DNA of 11,809 nucleotides, taken from the NCBI GenBank assembly GCA_903931645.1, contig CAIZDF010000383.1, forward strand, positions 1 through 11,809, given 5' to 3'. This document shows positions 1 through 6,892 of this stretch, piece after piece (the first letter of the stretch is position 1; each line of letters starts with the position of its first letter). The notes beneath the pieces were generated by a model. The model did no database searches and was not told the DNA's origin. It saw nothing but the letters and a program-made list of their open reading frames with translations. This DNA comes from an uncultured Tolumonas sp. GTDB taxonomy: Bacteria; Pseudomonadota; Gammaproteobacteria; Enterobacterales; Aeromonadaceae. The position numbers and the translations under genes are program-made.

Positions 1-619
1 AATGTGTCGTCATTAGGATGGTCATGCCGTAATCCTTATTTAGGTCTTGCAGGCGCTCCCACACAGTTAAACAGGCCATGGGATCTAGGCCTATGGTGGG
101 TTCATCGAGAAACAGAATTGATGGGCGATGCAGCATGGCTTGTGCAATTTCCAATCGTCGTATCATGCCGCCGGAGTATTGTTTCACTAACTGGTCGGCA
201 TGTTCAGAGAGCCCCATATAATTTAAAGCTTCAGTTATTCTCGATTTTTTCTCTGCTGCTGGAATGCCATAGAGACTGGCAGACAATGTTAGGTTCTCAA
301 ACCCGGTTAATGCACCATCCGCCGATAATAACTGGGGAACATAGCCGATCTTTCTGCGCACCTCTGCCGGATTATCGACAATACTGAAACCAGCAACATA
401 GGCGGTACCTTCCGAAGGTTTCAGTAGGGTGGTCAGCATTTTTATGAGTGTGCTTTTCCCTGCGCCGTTTGGTCCTAAAAGGCCAAAAATACCACCGTAG
501 GGTACACAGAGATCAATCTGATCTACTGCTGTGAAAACATTAAAGCGACGGGTCAACTGACGTGTTTCTATGGCAAATGTAGAAGAGGAAATCGGTTGAT
601 TATGATAGACAGTGTCCAT
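1..619 (-). CDS. ABC transporter ATP-binding protein, DrrA/CcmA type (partial, 3' end off the window)
   Basis: This is the cytoplasmic ATPase subunit of an ABC transporter, read on the minus strand from ATG 619-617; 206 codons are visible. The order of motifs is complete as far as it goes: Walker A GPNGAGKST at residues 49-57, Q-loop Gln96 in YVPQ, signature SGGM at 149-152, Walker B ILFLDEP with Asp172-Glu173, D-loop GLDP at 177-180, and the H-loop histidine as the last full codon (His206). The Walker A surroundings and the GLDP context are typical of the DrrA/CcmA/NatA group, which usually pairs with a separate ABC-2 permease; such a permease would lie to the left, outside the window. The protein is cut by the window edge, not by mutation; the family usually runs to about 300 residues. 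The SD before the ATG is weak. An in-frame TTG six codons upstream is possible, with a stop just before it. The substrate cannot be read from the ATPase alone. Confidence 0.93.
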   Translation of the reverse strand, partial: MDTVYHNQPISSSTFAIETRQLTRRFNVFTAVDQIDLCVPYGGIFGLLGPNGAGKSTLIKMLTTLLKPSEGTAYVAGFSIVDNPAEVRRKIGYVPQLLSADGALTGFENLTLSASLYGIPAAEKKSRITEALNYMGLSEHADQLVKQYSGGMIRRLEIAQAMLHRPSILFLDEPTIGLDPMACLTVWERLQDLNKDYGMTILMTTH

Positions 620-777
620 ATTTGGTTGCCACGACAATTATTAATGCTTTTTATCATCATAGTTCATAATTATTGACAGGGTTAACCAGAAGATTGGTTT
701 ACAAATTCTAACAAATGCTGGTTTGATATTTGCTGTAGGTGTCAGTCATTTGACATTGAATCCTTGTAGGTACAAGC
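620..777. promoter_or_regulatory. Divergent intergenic region between the ABC ATPase and the secreted orphan gene
   Basis: This 158-bp AT-rich stretch must carry the 5' signals of two divergent genes. Toward the ABC gene (minus strand) the best candidate is -10 TATGAT at 661-656 with -35 TTAACC at 685-680, an 18-bp spacer, which would place transcription start about 30 bases before the ATG. Toward the plus-strand gene there is a perfect -35-like TTGACA at 673-678, but no matching -10 at the right distance, so that promoter is not assigned. A weak SD-like GTAGG (766-770) precedes the ATG at 778. No gene, RNA or clear operator was recognised. Confidence 0.35.
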
Positions 778-1395
778 ATGCGCAATCTACGTTTTTTCTG
801 TTGTCTGCTTCTGATGTGGATGCCATTTGTTCAAGCTGATTTTGATGAGGATGATCGAGCCGTTGATTTATATCAGATCACATTGCCGGCATCGTCGGAA
901 GAGAAAATGTTGCTGCGCGACTTATGGTGTAATAACGAATCTGTTTGTTATGGTGAAGGGCACTTTGATAAGTATGTGTTATCCAATATAAAAAACATGA
1001 AGATTAATCCGAATACGATTTATCAGAATAACAGACTGAATATTTATCAGAAGAAACAAAAATTATTTGCTTTGCACCGGGCTGTTTATTTTGCGAAATA
1101 CATCAATGTGGCTGTAGGTGGTTCACTGTTCGATTTGATACAGCGCTGTGCGGCCCCAGAGAGTATCAACAACTCCTATGCACGGCTTGATTTTGATACG
1201 GTGAATAATCTGAAAACGATGAAAATCAGCTTCTTTCCTGTGTTCAAAAACATCAAAACAGGCGATGCGGAGTATATGGAATTTACCTTCATCCGTAATG
1301 GCGACAAAATAATACCCAAACGAGATCTGTTTTCCCCGGACATCCTGCTGCAGAAGGATTTTTTCCAAAATTATGGGATCCGCTGCTGGTCGTAA
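778..1395 (+). CDS. Secreted/periplasmic protein of unknown function, four cysteines
   Basis: This 205-residue protein is not recognised. It begins with a signal peptide: Arg3/Arg5, a hydrophobic core (residues 6-18, with two cysteines) and a likely cleavage site after VQA at residue 20, leaving an acidic N-terminus DFDEDD. The mature part has four cysteines, Cys51, Cys57, Cys124 and Cys203, the last three residues from the end; in the oxidising periplasm these could form two disulfides. There is no second membrane segment and no lipobox, so a soluble periplasmic or exported product is likely. The start is ATG 778, preceded by GTAGG seven bases upstream. The next gene, the cupin, begins 60 bp downstream with no terminator between them, so co-transcription is possible but not shown. 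The length, codon pattern and signal peptide support a real gene; function is unknown. Confidence 0.8.
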   Translation: MRNLRFFCCLLLMWMPFVQADFDEDDRAVDLYQITLPASSEEKMLLRDLWCNNESVCYGEGHFDKYVLSNIKNMKINPNTIYQNNRLNIYQKKQKLFALHRAVYFAKYINVAVGGSLFDLIQRCAAPESINNSYARLDFDTVNNLKTMKISFFPVFKNIKTGDAEYMEFTFIRNGDKIIPKRDLFSPDILLQKDFFQNYGIRCWS

Positions 1396-1455
1396 ATTTG
1401 ACTGTTTTGGGTATTGGTATTAGCGTTGAGTCCTGTGTGTAATCTGGAATTGAAA

Positions 1456-1929
1456 ATGAATAAGCTGAGTTTTGACCGTCTTTCTGCTTTAAGTGCTGAG
1501 GCACAGCAATCTCCACGCAAGCGCATGAATCACAATGTTCATCAGGAATTGGCTGATCCGATCCAACGCTTAGCAATTGCTATGGAGCCGGAAACCTATA
1601 TCCGTCCTCATCGACATACCCAGACGTGGGAGTTGCTGACATCGTTGCGTGGCCGGTTTGTCGTGCTTAACTTTGATGATAGCGGCATGGTGATCCAACG
1701 TGCAGTGCTGGGTGAGGGGGAGTCTCTCATTGAAACACCTATTAGTGGCTGGCATGCCGTGTTGTCACTGGATACTGGCGCTGTGATTTTCGAAGTTAAG
1801 CATGGCCCATATATGCCGTTTAAAGAGGAAGATTTTGCATCTTGGGCTCCTGCGGCAGACGATGAAAAACATAAGGCGCTGATGGCTTGGTATCGTCATG
1901 CAGACGTTGGTCAACGTTGGCCGGGTTAA
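1456..1929 (+). CDS. WbuC family cupin-fold metalloprotein
   Basis: This 157-residue cupin matches the WbuC family, small metal-binding proteins named after a gene in an E. coli O-antigen cluster; their biochemical role is not established. Family landmarks visible are the basic SPRKRMNHNVH segment (residues 19-29), PIQRLAIAMEP (35-45), the metal-binding motif RPHRHTQTWE (50-59) giving His52, His54 and Glu59, the WHAV motif with His100, and FEVKHGPY followed by FASWAP near the C-terminus. These are the usual cupin His-x-His, Glu and His ligands, so a metal site should be intact. No signal peptide is present, so it is cytoplasmic. ATG 1456 is chosen because GGAA lies six bases before it and family similarity begins soon after; an in-frame TTG at 1414 would add 14 unlikely residues. 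No sugar-transferase or O-antigen genes surround it here, so the family name should not be read as a pathway assignment. Confidence 0.85.
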   Translation: MNKLSFDRLSALSAEAQQSPRKRMNHNVHQELADPIQRLAIAMEPETYIRPHRHTQTWELLTSLRGRFVVLNFDDSGMVIQRAVLGEGESLIETPISGWHAVLSLDTGAVIFEVKHGPYMPFKEEDFASWAPAADDEKHKALMAWYRHADVGQRWPG

Positions 1930-1935
1930 TATCGG

Positions 1936-1977
1936 GTTCTGACAAGATTTGTCACAATTTCACATAGTTCTGAGAAG
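1936..1977 (+). promoter_or_regulatory. Candidate promoter with overlapping inverted and direct repeats, upstream of the 2040 gene
   Basis: A possible sigma70 promoter is formed by -35 CTGACA (1939-1944) and -10 CATAGT (1963-1968), spacer 18 bp; each is an imperfect match. The -35 lies inside a perfect 6-bp inverted repeat, TGACAA-GAT-TTGTCA (1940-1954). The same sequence is the start of a direct repeat, GTTCTGACAAG (1936-1946) and GTTCTGAGAAG (1967-1977), 31 bp apart, about three helical turns. That layout would suit a dimeric regulator, but no regulator is known from the window. Confidence 0.35.
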
Positions 1978-1982
1978 TTTCG

Positions 1983-2027
1983 AGTCTAGACTTACTCTAT
2001 TACGAGTATGAAAAAGTATGAGTATGA
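1983..2027 (+). repeat. Clustered short palindromes and three AGTATGA copies in a 5' leader
   Basis: Just upstream of the 2040 gene lie a perfect 10-bp palindrome AGTCTAGACT (1983-1992), a hairpin-forming pair TACTC/GAGTA (1993-1997 and 2004-2008, six-base loop) and three copies of AGTATGA at 2005-2011, 2015-2021 and 2021-2027. They sit between the candidate promoter and the ribosome binding site, so they would be in the mRNA leader if that promoter is used. Their role is unknown and chance is possible for each alone. Confidence 0.45.
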
Positions 2028-2029
2028 AT

Positions 2030-2034
2030 GGAGG
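2030..2034 (+). promoter_or_regulatory. Strong ribosome binding site GGAGG that fixes the start at 2040
   Basis: GGAGG ends five bases before ATG 2040. An in-frame ATG at 2028 overlaps this site and would place it inside the coding region, so 2040 is the credible start; it also puts the signal peptide exactly at the N-terminus. Confidence 0.85.
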
Positions 2035-2039
2035 ACAAT

Positions 2040-2450
2040 ATGAAATTTCGTCATATTGCAATATTGGTCGCCAGTACTTCTCTGTTGGCTTTTTTGTCAT
2101 CGCCTGCGTATGCGGATCGTTTCTATTACCATGAACATCCTCATTATTATCGTGTTATGCCACCGGGATACAAAACGGTCATTGTTGCCGGTGCGACCTA
2201 TTTTTTGCTCGATAATCTCTGGTACATGATGCATGGCGATCGTTATGAACAAGTTGCTGCACCGACCAATGTCACGGTGATCAATAATCCTCCAGTTATT
2301 ACAAATCCGCCTGTCATTGTAAATCGACCAGTTGGAAATGCGCCGATGACGGTGATTGACATCAAAGGGTTTCGTTATTACCTGAGAGAGGGGCATTATT
2401 ATCGCCGAGATATTAATGGCCAATATTTAGAAGTCACACCGCCAATGTAA
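2040..2450 (+). CDS. Small secreted Tyr/Pro-rich protein, DUF6515-like
   Basis: This 136-residue protein has a clear signal peptide: a basic start MKFRH, a hydrophobic stretch to about residue 19, and a likely cleavage site after AYA at residue 25. The mature protein is unusual in composition: aromatic and histidine rich at its start (RFYYHEHPHYYRV), then MPPGYKTVIVAGATYFLLDNLWY, a short NPPVI repeat (NPPVITNPPVIVNRP), and a second tyrosine-rich segment (FRYYLREGHYYRR) ending LEVTPPM. The pattern PPGY...V.V.G..Y.....Y, followed by Y..V.PP near the end, resembles DUF6515 proteins, small exported or envelope proteins of unknown function; that match is from memory and not tested. There are no cysteines and no lipobox. 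The gene stands alone: repeats and a candidate promoter lie before it, and a strong terminator starts nine bases after the stop codon. Confidence 0.82.
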   Translation: MKFRHIAILVASTSLLAFLSSPAYADRFYYHEHPHYYRVMPPGYKTVIVAGATYFLLDNLWYMMHGDRYEQVAAPTNVTVINNPPVITNPPVIVNRPVGNAPMTVIDIKGFRYYLREGHYYRRDINGQYLEVTPPM

Positions 2451-2458
2451 AACGGTAT

Positions 2459-2500
2459 AACACCCCGGATTGTCGAGAGGAAATCCGGGGTGTTCTTTTA
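2459..2500 (+). terminator. Strong rho-independent terminator after the DUF6515-like gene
   Basis: A perfect 13-bp stem (AACACCCCGGATT at 2459-2471 pairing with 2482-2494), a ten-base loop and a following CTTTTA tail form a textbook intrinsic terminator. It begins nine bases past the stop at 2450 and should insulate the efflux operon that starts at 2541 from upstream transcription. The stem's A-rich left flank is not enough to make it clearly bidirectional. Confidence 0.93.
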
Positions 2501-2540
2501 TAGACAGAAAAATAATTAAAAACTCTTTGGGACGCCAGTC

Positions 2541-3776
2541 ATGTCTGAAATACCAACCCAAGTGCCATCTTCCAAATTAAAAATATATATTGGTTTACTG
2601 GTCATCGTGGCCGGAGTCGGTGGCTGGCTCTATTTCAGACAGGCAGGCCAGTCGACGAATGCAGCTCCCCGGCGAAGCCCTCCCGTTTCCGTTTCTGTCG
2701 CTAAGGCAGAGAAACAGGATGTCCCTATTCTGCTGTCGGCATTAGGAACGGTGAATTCCACGTATACTGTGACCCTGCACAGCCGGGTAGATGGTCAGCT
2801 AAACAAAATTCATTTCGAAGAAGGTCAGGCAGTAAAACAAGGGCAATTGCTGGCGGAACTGGATCCTCGTCCGTATCAGGCTGCTCTGACGCAAACGCAA
2901 GGGCAATGGATGCGTGATCAGGCCTTACTGCGTAATGCGGAAATTGATCTGGCGCGTTACCGTCGGTTGTGGGCGCAAAATTCGGTGGCCAAACAGCAGG
3001 TGGATACACAAGAAGCCTTAGTTAATCAATACCGGGGCACGGTGAAGTTGGATCAGGGGCTGGTGGAGAATGCGCAACTCCAGCTGAGTTATAGCCGGAT
3101 CACATCGCCTGTCAGCGGGCAGGTAGGGCTGCGTCAGGTTGACCCTGGCAATATTGTTCATAGTAGTGATGCATCCGGTTTGGTCACTATTACACAAATA
3201 CAACCAATCAACGTACTTTTCAGTATTCCGGAAACTAATCTGAGCCAGTTGTTGCAGTCTACCCGGCAGAACCCGCAATTGGTTGTCGAGGCCTGGGATC
3301 GTGATTATCACACTCGACTGGCAAGCGGACATCTGTTGGCTATCGACAACCAGTTGAACGTCAGCACTGGAACAGTCAGCCTGAAGGCGCAGTTTGCCAA
3401 TGATGATCAGCAGCTATTTCCCAATCAATTTGTGAATATTCGTCTATTGCTCACTACGCGGAAAAATGCGGTAACAGTGCCAGATATCGCTGTTCAAACC
3501 GCCCGACAGGGCAGCTATGTTTATCTGCTTAATACTGATAATTCGATCAGCATGACACCAGTCACCGTCGGGGCCGGCTATGGTGATCGGATTATCGTTG
3601 AAAATGGGGTGCAACCCGAACAACAAGTAGTTGTCGATGGTTTGGATCGGTTACGCAATGGCAGCAAGGTTGTTGTCCGAGGGGAGCAGGGTAAAACAGG
3701 CGGCGACGGCAAATCGAGTCAGTCAGGCAGGAGTAAGGGCGGAGCCGGTCAGCGTGCTCCATCTAATGTAGAGTAA
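2541..3776 (+). CDS. mdtA: RND efflux periplasmic adaptor subunit, MdtA-like
   Basis: This 411-residue membrane fusion protein (HlyD/RND adaptor family) bridges the inner-membrane RND pump and the outer-membrane channel. A single N-terminal membrane anchor spans about residues 13-32. It is followed by the first beta and lipoyl half (around 77-112, with [19 protein letters not shown]), a helical hairpin rich in Gln, Leu and Arg (about 112-185), the returning lipoyl half ([14 protein letters not shown], then VDPGNIV), and a beta-barrel and membrane-proximal region to about 380. Length and order fit E. coli MdtA (about 415 residues). There is no lipobox, unlike AcrA. The last 30 or so residues are low-complexity and basic, rich in Gly, Ser, Lys and Gln. 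ATG 2541 has a weak SD (GGGA at 2529-2532). It is the first gene of a four-gene operon; the RND gene follows after 14 bp. Confidence 0.94.
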   Translation: MSEIPTQVPSSKLKIYIGLLVIVAGVGGWLYFRQAGQSTNAAPRRSPPVSVSVAKAEKQDVPILLSALGTVNSTYTVTLHSRVDGQLNKIHFEEGQAVKQGQLLAELDPRPYQAALTQTQGQWMRDQALLRNAEIDLARYRRLWAQNSVAKQQVDTQEALVNQYRGTVKLDQGLVENAQLQLSYSRITSPVSGQVGLRQVDPGNIVHSSDASGLVTITQIQPINVLFSIPETNLSQLLQSTRQNPQLVVEAWDRDYHTRLASGHLLAIDNQLNVSTGTVSLKAQFANDDQQLFPNQFVNIRLLLTTRKNAVTVPDIAVQTARQGSYVYLLNTDNSISMTPVTVGAGYGDRIIVENGVQPEQQVVVDGLDRLRNGSKVVVRGEQGKTGGDGKSSQSGRSKGGAGQRAPSNVE

Positions 3777-3790
3777 AGAAGAGAGACGCT

Positions 3791-6700
3791 ATGAATCCTT
3801 CCCGTCTGTTCATACAACGCCCGGTTGCCACAACGTTACTAATGCTGGCGATCCTGTTGGCTGGGTTGACAGCCTGGCAGTCGCTACCGGTTTCGGCACT
3901 GCCTGAAATTGATTATCCCACCATTCAGGTGGTGACACTTTATCCCGGTGCCAGTCCCGAAGTGATCACCTCATCCATCACTGCACCACTGGAACGTCAA
4001 TTTGGCCAGATGCCGGGGTTATCACAGATGTCGTCTTCCAGTTCTGGGGGCGCATCGGTGATCACGTTGCAATTCAGTCTGGAGCTGAGTCTGGATGTGG
4101 CTGAACAAGAGGTTCAGGCTGCCATTAATGCCGCCAGTAATCTGTTACCCACCGATCTGCCTAATCCGCCTGTATATAACAAAGTGAATCCGGCTGACAC
4201 ACCGATCATGACGATTGCAGTGACCTCTGCGACCATGCCGATGACCAAGCTGGAGGATATGGTTGATACCCGCATGGCCCAGAAAATTTCACAGGTACCG
4301 GATGTCGGTCTGGTCAGTATCAGTGGTGGTCAGCGGCCCGCTGTACGTATTCAGATCAATCCTAAGGTCCTTGCGGCGAAAGGAATGACGCTGGAGGATG
4401 TCCGAACCGCCATCAGTAGTGCCAATGTGAATCAGGCTAAAGGCAGCTTTGATGGGAAAAAACAGGCTTCGACAATTGATGGAAATGATCAGCTCAAATC
4501 GGCAGATGAGTACCGGAATTTGATCCTGTCTTATCGTTCGGGTGCTCCTATCCGTCTGTCGGATGTGGCTGCTGTGGTGGATTCGGCTGAAAATATTCGG
4601 TTATCAGCCTGGGCTGGTTCAACACCTGCGATCATTTTGAATATTCAGCGTCAGCCGGGGGCTAACGTGATCCAGGTCAGTGATCGTATCAAGGCATTAT
4701 TGCCGCAGCTGATGCATGATCTACCCGGTTCGGTCGATGTAAAGATCATGAGTGACCGCACCGTCACTATCCGTTCCTCTGTTCAGGATGTTGAATTTGA
4801 ACTGATGATGTCAGTGGCTCTGGTGGTCATGGTGATTTTCCTGTTTTTGCGTAATCTGGCTGCGACCATTATTCCTGCTGTAGCCGTTCCGCTATCCCTG
4901 ATTGGTACTTTCTTTGTCATGTATCTGATTGGTTTTTCAATCAATAACTTGACTCTGATGGCGTTGACCATTGCAACTGGTTTCGTGGTCGATGACGCCA
5001 TTGTGATGATTGAAAATATTTCCCGTTACATTGAAGAAGGCGAACAGCCCTTTGCCGCGGCACTAAAAGGTTCAAGGCAAATCGGTTTTACCATTATTTC
5101 GCTGACCTTCTCGTTGATTGCCGTGCTGATCCCTTTGTTATTCATGGGGGATGTTGTGGGCCGGCTGTTCCGCGAATTTGCGATCACGCTGGCAGTATCA
5201 ATCCTGTTATCAGCGTTCATTTCTTTGACGCTGACGCCGATGATGTGCGCGCGATTACTCAAATATATTCCAGAAGAAAAGCAAAGCCGTTTTTATCACA
5301 AGAGTGGGCAATTTATTGATCGTATCATTGCCGGCTATGCACAATGGCTACGTTGGGTTCTGGAACGGCAGGGGCTGTTGTTGCTGATAGCCGGAGGTAC
5401 TCTGGTTCTGACAGCAGTGTTGTATCTGATTGTGCCAAAAGGTTTTTTCCCTTTGCAGGATACCGGCGCCATTCAGGGGATCAGTGAAGCCCGGCAATCG
5501 ATATCTTTTGGTGAAATGGCGCGGCAGCAGGAAAAACTGGCCGGTCTGCTATTACAGGACCCAGCGATTGAAAGTTTGATAGCGTTTATCGGCGTTGATG
5601 GGAACAACGCATCACTCAATAACGGTCGCTTACAGATCACGCTCAAACCTAAAGAGTTACGGGATAATATCAGTACAGTGTTAACCCGCTTGCAGAACTT
5701 AGCCAAGGCCGCACCGGAAACAACACTCTATCTGCAACCGGTACAGGATCTGAGCATCGATTCCCGGTTGAGCCGCACTCAGTATCAGTTCACGTTGCAG
5801 GACAACAATGCGGATGAATTGACGCTCTGGACTGCTGTATTGGTAGATAAACTGCGATTACTGCCGGAATTAGCGGATGTGGCTTCTGATCTGCAGGATA
5901 AAGGGCTGCAGGCTTATGTCAGTATCAACCGTGATACTGCATCTCGTTTGGGGATTTCAATATCGGCGATTGATAATGCGTTATACGATGCTTTCGGGCA
6001 GCGACTGATTTCGACGATTTTTACCCAGACGAACCAGTATCGCGTGGTGCTTGAAGTTGATCCTGACCATCAGCAAAACCCGCTGGCACTGAAAGAGATT
6101 TACGTTCCAACCGCATCGGGAACACCGGTGTCTCTGGATACCGTTGCCTCGATAGAAACGCGGAACAGCCCGCTGACGATTAACCATCTCGGGCAGTTTC
6201 CGACGGCCACCATATCGTTCAATCTGGCCTCTGGGGTCGCGTTGGGGAAGGCAGTGGATGCCATTAACCAGATGGAACAACAGATTACCCTGCCAGCCAA
6301 TATCAATACGCGTTTTCAGGGGGCTGCGCTGGCATTTCAGGCTTCACTGAGTAATTCACTCTGGCTGGTTCTGGCTGCGGTCATCACGATGTATATCGTG
6401 TTGGGCGTGTTGTATGAGAGTTATATTCATCCCGTCACCATTCTGTCGACATTACCTTCAGCCGGTATCGGTGCCTTATTGGCTCTGATGCTTTCCGGTA
6501 CCGATCTGAATGTATTGGCTATCATTGGCATCATCCTGCTGATTGGTATTGTGAAAAAAAATGCGATCATGATGATCGATTTTGCGCTGGAAGCAGAACG
6601 TGAGCAGCATATGACGCCGCGAGATGCCATCTATCAGGCCTGTCTGCTCCGTTTTCGGCCAATCATTATGACCACGATGTCAGCATTGCTGGGGGCGTTG

Positions 6701-6892
6701 CCTTTGATGTTGGGGAGTGGCATGGGGTCGGAACTGCGTCACCCTCTGGGCATTACCATGGTCGGTGGACTTATTTTTAGCCAGGCTTTGACGCTATTTA
6801 CCACCCCGGTCATCTACCTTGCCTTTGATCGGCTAGCCCGTCGGCTGGGGTATAAGCAGTCGGTTTCATTGGAACAAGAGGCGCAGTCATGA
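3791..6892 (+). CDS. mdtB: RND multidrug efflux transporter subunit, MdtB-like
   Basis: This 1033-residue HAE1-type RND permease is a proton-driven drug pump in the inner membrane. It opens with the standard [19 protein letters not shown] first helix and [25 protein letters not shown]. The proton relay is complete: Asp401-Asp402 in [13 protein letters not shown] (TM4), Lys923 in [14 protein letters not shown] (TM10) and Arg956 in RFRPIIMTT (TM11), the counterparts of AcrB Asp407/408, Lys940 and Arg971. MdtB-specific stretches such as [32 protein letters not shown] and [11 protein letters not shown] separate it from MdtC. In E. coli, MdtB works with MdtC as a B2C heterotrimer, with MdtB suited to proton translocation; the same division is inferred here. 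The SD is GAGAG about five bases before ATG 3791. The stop overlaps the next start as ATGA (6889-6892), indicating translational coupling. Confidence 0.96.
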   Translation: MNPSRLFIQRPVATTLLMLAILLAGLTAWQSLPVSALPEIDYPTIQVVTLYPGASPEVITSSITAPLERQFGQMPGLSQMSSSSSGGASVITLQFSLELSLDVAEQEVQAAINAASNLLPTDLPNPPVYNKVNPADTPIMTIAVTSATMPMTKLEDMVDTRMAQKISQVPDVGLVSISGGQRPAVRIQINPKVLAAKGMTLEDVRTAISSANVNQAKGSFDGKKQASTIDGNDQLKSADEYRNLILSYRSGAPIRLSDVAAVVDSAENIRLSAWAGSTPAIILNIQRQPGANVIQVSDRIKALLPQLMHDLPGSVDVKIMSDRTVTIRSSVQDVEFELMMSVALVVMVIFLFLRNLAATIIPAVAVPLSLIGTFFVMYLIGFSINNLTLMALTIATGFVVDDAIVMIENISRYIEEGEQPFAAALKGSRQIGFTIISLTFSLIAVLIPLLFMGDVVGRLFREFAITLAVSILLSAFISLTLTPMMCARLLKYIPEEKQSRFYHKSGQFIDRIIAGYAQWLRWVLERQGLLLLIAGGTLVLTAVLYLIVPKGFFPLQDTGAIQGISEARQSISFGEMARQQEKLAGLLLQDPAIESLIAFIGVDGNNASLNNGRLQITLKPKELRDNISTVLTRLQNLAKAAPETTLYLQPVQDLSIDSRLSRTQYQFTLQDNNADELTLWTAVLVDKLRLLPELADVASDLQDKGLQAYVSINRDTASRLGISISAIDNALYDAFGQRLISTIFTQTNQYRVVLEVDPDHQQNPLALKEIYVPTASGTPVSLDTVASIETRNSPLTINHLGQFPTATISFNLASGVALGKAVDAINQMEQQITLPANINTRFQGAALAFQASLSNSLWLVLAAVITMYIVLGVLYESYIHPVTILSTLPSAGIGALLALMLSGTDLNVLAIIGIILLIGIVKKNAIMMIDFALEAEREQHMTPRDAIYQACLLRFRPIIMTTMSALLGALPLMLGSGMGSELRHPLGITMVGGLIFSQALTLFTTPVIYLAFDRLARRLGYKQSVSLEQEAQS

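Noticed and set aside
4..387. Open frame of 127 codons on the plus strand
   Set aside because: It is antisense to the ABC ATPase, whose Walker A, signature and Walker B motifs are all read on the minus strand.
1414..1455. TTG start that would extend the WbuC-type cupin by 14 residues
   Set aside because: ATG 1456 has an SD at the right distance and the extension has no family counterpart.
2028..2039. ATG 2028 as start of the DUF6515-like gene
   Set aside because: It overlaps the GGAGG ribosome binding site that serves ATG 2040.
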